This document shows positions 6,316 to 8,638 of a DNA stretch of 8,638 nt, in pieces. The position numbers and the translations under genes are program-made. The stretch comes from Candidatus Bathyarchaeota archaeon. Its GTDB lineage: Archaea > Thermoproteota > Bathyarchaeia > Bathyarchaeales > UBA233. The notes below the pieces were generated by a model. That model had not been told where the DNA came from, searched no databases, and worked only from the letters and a program-made list of their open reading frames with translations. The first letter of the stretch is position 1. The number at the start of each line of letters is the position of its first letter. The stretch spans positions 1-8,638 of the forward strand of contig QMXC01000035.1 in NCBI GenBank assembly GCA_003661945.1, given 5' to 3'.

Positions 6316-6319
6316 CCAT

Positions 6320-6328
6320 AATCCCCTA
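6320..6328 (-). promoter_or_regulatory. SD motif deciding the TTG start of the hydrolase
   Basis: On the minus strand TAGGGGATT places GGGG (6326-6323) seven bases before TTG 6315 but only three before the out-of-frame ATG 6319. Spacing therefore favours TTG initiation. Confidence 0.45.
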
Positions 6329-6332
6329 TTTG

Positions 6333-6869
6333 CTAGAATTCGATTCCTTCTCTCGGGGAGATTCCTTTTTGGAAAGGATGTTTTACTTCTCGCATTTCGG
6401 TGACTAGGTCTGCGGCTTCGATGATTTCTTTGGGCGCATAGCGTCCGGTGAGCACAAGTTCGACGTGAGCTGGCTTGTTTTTCATCAGTTCGAGCACTTT
6501 TTCCACCGACAGCAGTCTTAGGTTGAGCGCCACGTTGATTTCGTCTAGAACTACAATGTCGTATTCGCCGCTTTCCGTGACTTTTTTGGCTAGCTGGAAG
6601 GCTTCTTCCGCTTGTTTAACGTCTTCCGGTGGCGGTGGAAACCGTGTTATGAACTGTCCTCTTCCGAAGGCTTTTAGGCTTATGTTTGGAATTTTGTCTA
6701 CAACGTATAGTTCGCCGTAGTCGAATCCGCCCTTAATGAACTGGATTATGTAGACTTTCAGCCCGCGTCCAGCTGCTCTTAGGGCAAGTCCGAAAGCAGC
6801 TGAAGTTTTTCCTTTTCCATCACCGGTGTAGACTTGAACTAGACCTTTTTCGAGTCGTGGTTTACTCAT
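6333..6869 (-). CDS. cobO: Cob(I)alamin adenosyltransferase, CobA/CobO/BtuR type
   Basis: The 178-residue enzyme transfers the 5'-deoxyadenosyl group of ATP to the cobalt of reduced corrinoids, forming adenosylcobalamin, the cofactor of the mutase encoded upstream. Motifs in order are P-loop GDGKGKT (16-22), QFIKG (43-47), Walker-B-like VLDEI (108-112), TGRYAP (141-146) and the family's closing HPFQKGISPREGIEF (164-178). Length fits the family. The loop that in Salmonella CobA carries F91 and W93 (GFTWE) reads GRGQFITRF here, keeping a phenylalanine but not an obvious tryptophan. It is the BtuR-type fold, not the PduO/MMAB type that partners mutase in animals. ATG 6869 lies four bases after the meaB stop and uses AAGGA from the end of meaB, so translation is probably coupled. 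Confidence 0.95.
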   Translation of the reverse strand: MSKPRLEKGLVQVYTGDGKGKTSAAFGLALRAAGRGLKVYIIQFIKGGFDYGELYVVDKIPNISLKAFGRGQFITRFPPPPEDVKQAEEAFQLAKKVTESGEYDIVVLDEINVALNLRLLSVEKVLELMKNKPAHVELVLTGRYAPKEIIEAADLVTEMREVKHPFQKGISPREGIEF

Positions 6870-6873
6870 GGGC

Positions 6874-7869
6874 TTAATCCTTCTTTGCTGAGAGTAGGGT
6901 TTCGGCGACTATTTTGCTTGCCGCCGAATACGGGTCAACTTGGCGGTTCATAACTTTTTCCACGAGTTCGTTGAAAACTTTTCTTTTTTTCAAGTCGTCC
7001 ACTATCAAGTCAGCCACTTTCTGTTTTATCGCTTCGACAAGTTCGGTTTCAACCCATTTTCGCCGTTTGGAGGCGCCTTCACCTTTTTCCAGAAAAGCCT
7101 TGTGCTCGAAGATTTCGTTCACGAGTTGCTCGATTCCCTCACCTGTTAACGCCACGGTTTTGAGCACCGGAGGCTTCCAAGCTTTTTCCTGCGCATTGAG
7201 TTCCAGCGAGGCTTTTAGGTCAGTTACAGCTCTGTTAGCGTTCTCCAAGTCTGCCTTGTTCAGCACGAAGATGTCAGCTATCTCCATTATCCCGGCTTTT
7301 ATCGCTTGAATTTCATCGCCGAGCCCCGGAGCGAAGACCACGACCACCGTGTGCGCCACTTTTATTATGTCAACCTCCGCTTGTCCCGCGCCCACGGTTT
7401 CCACGATTATCACGTCTTTTCCAGCGGCGTCTAAAACGTTAACAGCGTCCTTCGTGGCTTTGGCAATTCCGCCGGGCACGTTTCGCGTAGCCATGCTCCT
7501 TATAAAAACCTCTTCGTCCGTGGCGAATCTTTGCATTCGAATACGGTCGCCGAGGAAGGCGCCGCCCGTGAAGGGGCTAGAAGGGTCGGTTGCCAAAACG
7601 CCCACGGTTTTTCCTCTTCTACGAAGTTCGCTTATCAGCTTTTCAATAAGCGTGCTTTTCCCAGAACCTCCCGGTCCCGTGATGCCGACGATGTGGGCTT
7701 TCCCCGTGTAGGGATAGAGGAGAGAGACGAGTTTTTGGGCGTCTTCACCGTTGTTTTCAATGAGCGTTATAGCCCGTGCTATGGAACGTTTGTCACCGTT
7801 GACCACGCCTTGGGCTAGCTGTTCAAGCGACCTCAAAAGAATGAACCTTCTAGGCTTTTCGAGGGGCAT
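6874..7869 (-). CDS. meaB: MeaB/ArgK-family G-protein chaperone of methylmalonyl-CoA mutase
   Basis: This P-loop GTPase gates delivery of adenosylcobalamin to methylmalonyl-CoA mutase and protects the enzyme from inactivation (known for MeaB and human MMAA). From the ATG at 7869 the protein has 331 residues, normal for the family. Motifs are Walker A GPGGSGKST (65-73), the switch/base region DPSSPFTGGAFLGDRIRM (95-112), ETVGAGQ (157-163) and guanine-specificity NKAD (204-207). The C-terminal helical part (KRRKWVETELVEAIKQ and on) is the dimerisation arm. The start is uncertain. ATG 7869 overlaps the upstream gene by 20 bases and lacks an SD, while TTG 7836 has AGAAGG nine bases before it and would give a protein starting MRSLEQLAQGVVNGDKR, closer to typical family starts. 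A TTG at 7881 is also in frame. The gene lies directly after the B12-binding subunit and before the adenosyltransferase. Confidence 0.95.
   Translation of the reverse strand: MPLEKPRRFILLRSLEQLAQGVVNGDKRSIARAITLIENNGEDAQKLVSLLYPYTGKAHIVGITGPGGSGKSTLIEKLISELRRRGKTVGVLATDPSSPFTGGAFLGDRIRMQRFATDEEVFIRSMATRNVPGGIAKATKDAVNVLDAAGKDVIIVETVGAGQAEVDIIKVAHTVVVVFAPGLGDEIQAIKAGIMEIADIFVLNKADLENANRAVTDLKASLELNAQEKAWKPPVLKTVALTGEGIEQLVNEIFEHKAFLEKGEGASKRRKWVETELVEAIKQKVADLIVDDLKKRKVFNELVEKVMNRQVDPYSAASKIVAETLLSAKKD
7846..7851 (-). promoter_or_regulatory. SD motif pointing to a TTG start for meaB
   Basis: AGAAGG (7851-7846 on the minus strand) overlaps the stop codon TAG of the B12-binding subunit and is nine bases before TTG 7836. 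This would give termination-reinitiation coupling without gene overlap. Confidence 0.4.
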
Positions 7870-8257
7870 TATTTCTGACAAAGTCGATTATAGTTTGCAG
7901 AGGAGTCCCTGGACCGAAGATTTCCTTTATGCCTATCTTCTTGAGTTGAGGAACATCCTCTTCTGGGATTATTCCTCCGGCGAAGACTAGGACGTCGTTT
8001 AGCCCTTTCTTTTTCATGAGTTCCATTATTCGTGGGAACAGAGCCATGTGGGCGCCTGACAGTATGCTCAGTCCAAGCACGTCTACGTCTTCTTGAAGAA
8101 CCGTTTCAACGATTTGCTCCGGCGTCTGCCTCAATCCCGTGTATATTACTTCCATGCCCGCGTCTCTCAAGGCTCGAGCCACTATCTTTGCGCCTCTGTC
8201 GTGGCTGTCAAGCCCGGGCTTTGCGATTAGCACCCTAATTTTTCTTTCCGAACTCAC
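7850..8257 (-). CDS. mcmA2: Methylmalonyl-CoA mutase, B12-binding subunit
   Basis: The 135-residue protein is the separate cobalamin-binding domain of methylmalonyl-CoA mutase, which with the catalytic subunit interconverts methylmalonyl-CoA and succinyl-CoA by a radical rearrangement. The base-off/His-on signature is present: DSHDRG (17-22), with H19 as the lower cobalt ligand, SILSGAH (64-70) and GGIIP (94-98). The common family form is DGHDRG; serine at the second position is a tolerated variable site. The N-terminus RKIRVLIAKPG and the stretch YTGLRQTPEQIVE are typical of mutase rather than of methyltransferase corrinoid proteins. Translation starts at GTG 8257, 18 bases after the catalytic-subunit stop; AAGGAG (8275-8270) lies 12 bases upstream, slightly far, and no better start is present. 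It overlaps or abuts meaB downstream. Confidence 0.96.
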   Translation of the reverse strand: MSSERKIRVLIAKPGLDSHDRGAKIVARALRDAGMEVIYTGLRQTPEQIVETVLQEDVDVLGLSILSGAHMALFPRIMELMKKKGLNDVLVFAGGIIPEEDVPQLKKIGIKEIFGPGTPLQTIIDFVRNNAPRKA

Positions 8258-8275
8258 GTTTGGGTTCCGCTCCTT

Positions 8276-8638
8276 CTAGATTACGATTAGTTCTTTATAT
8301 TCGCCGTAAACGGCTCGTAACACATCGCAGATTTCACCCAGCGTAGCATATGCCTTTACAGCTTCTATGATGACTGGCATTAAGTTTTCGTTTTTCTCCG
8401 CCGAGTAATGAAGCTTTTCAAGCACTTCTTTGACTTTGCGGTTGTCCCGTTCCCGTTTCAGTTTTTGAAGCCTCGCTATTTGCTCCTCTTCCACCTTTGG
8501 GTCTATCTTCAGTATCGGTATGGTTTCCATTTCTCCCTCTTCAACTGTATACTCGTTTACGCCGACTATTATGCGTTCTTTGCTGTCTATTTCCCTCTGA
8601 TATTTATAAGAGCTCCGAGCAATCTCATGCTGGAAGAA
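8276..8638 (-). CDS. mcmA1: Methylmalonyl-CoA mutase catalytic subunit, C-terminal part
   Basis: The gene runs in from the right edge; the last 120 codons are visible, ending with TAG at 8278-8276. The visible start FFQHEIARSSYKYQREID is the conserved helix near the end of the TIM-barrel subunit. It is followed by ERIIVGVNEY, an ILKIDPKVEEEQI segment, and ENLMPVIIEAVKAYATLGEI with DVLRAVYGEY, all typical of the C-terminus of the large mutase subunit. The ATG at 8530 is internal, not the start. The substrate-binding barrel itself lies outside the window, so exact substrate specificity (methylmalonyl-CoA versus isobutyryl- or ethylmalonyl-CoA) cannot be checked, though the partner genes favour methylmalonyl-CoA. 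First visible gene of the operon; the promoter is upstream, outside the window. Confidence 0.95.
   Translation of the reverse strand, partial: FFQHEIARSSYKYQREIDSKERIIVGVNEYTVEEGEMETIPILKIDPKVEEEQIARLQKLKRERDNRKVKEVLEKLHYSAEKNENLMPVIIEAVKAYATLGEICDVLRAVYGEYKELIVI

Noticed and set aside
6293..6319. ATG-initiated eight-codon frame before the hydrolase
   Set aside because: It stops at once, overlaps the hydrolase start in another frame, and its spacing to the SD is too short; a leader peptide cannot be supported.
6475..7818. Several plus-strand open frames across cobO and meaB
   Set aside because: They are antisense to genes with complete family motifs and carry low-complexity Ser/Phe/Pro-rich translations typical of shadow frames.
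8276..8530. An 84-residue gene starting at the ATG at 8530
   Set aside because: The frame stays open to the window edge and the extra 36 codons match the mutase catalytic subunit, so the ATG is internal.

Overview
The window looks archaeal. The basal promoters that can be made out are TATA/BRE-like A+T-rich boxes, many genes carry Shine-Dalgarno (SD) motifs, several start with GTG or TTG, and methylmalonyl-CoA mutase is split into a catalytic subunit and a separate B12-binding subunit. A solo AbrB-type protein, a stand-alone V4R protein and a sequon-rich tail-anchored surface protein fit an archaeon too. A Bathyarchaeia-like or other Thermoproteota lineage is my guess; nothing here fixes the phylum.

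Left part (1-1831): two divergent genes for exported proteins share a 131-base intergenic region. The minus-strand gene leaves the window at base 1, and only its signal peptide and about 40 further residues are visible. The plus-strand gene encodes a 497-residue surface protein with a signal peptide, 13 N-glycosylation sequons, six cysteines and a C-terminal membrane anchor.

Centre-left (1910-4686, plus strand): an unrecognised soluble protein of 230 residues, then a two-gene unit of an MFS-like transporter and a five-helix membrane protein resembling the transmembrane part of MscS-family channels without the cytoplasmic beta domain.

Centre (4687-5485): a V4R-domain small-molecule sensor, whose promoter and leader hold three palindromes and whose sequence preserves a likely Cys-Glu-Cys-Cys metal site. 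It converges on a small AbrB-like DNA-binding protein, with six bases between the stop codons.

Right part (5623-8638, minus strand): a tight co-directional cluster reads, in transcription order, methylmalonyl-CoA mutase catalytic subunit (C-terminal end only), mutase B12-binding subunit, the G-protein chaperone MeaB, a CobA/CobO/BtuR-type cob(I)alamin adenosyltransferase, and a short metallo-beta-lactamase-fold hydrolase. The first four make biochemical sense together: the adenosyltransferase makes adenosylcobalamin, MeaB gates its loading and protects the mutase, and the mutase interconverts methylmalonyl-CoA and succinyl-CoA. The role of the hydrolase is unknown, and its linkage is the least explained part of the operon.

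I see no tRNA, rRNA, CRISPR array, insertion sequence or gene-free stretch longer than 300 bases. The best candidates for something undescribed are the V4R sensor with its palindromic control region, the hydrolase in the B12 operon, and the divergent surface-protein pair.
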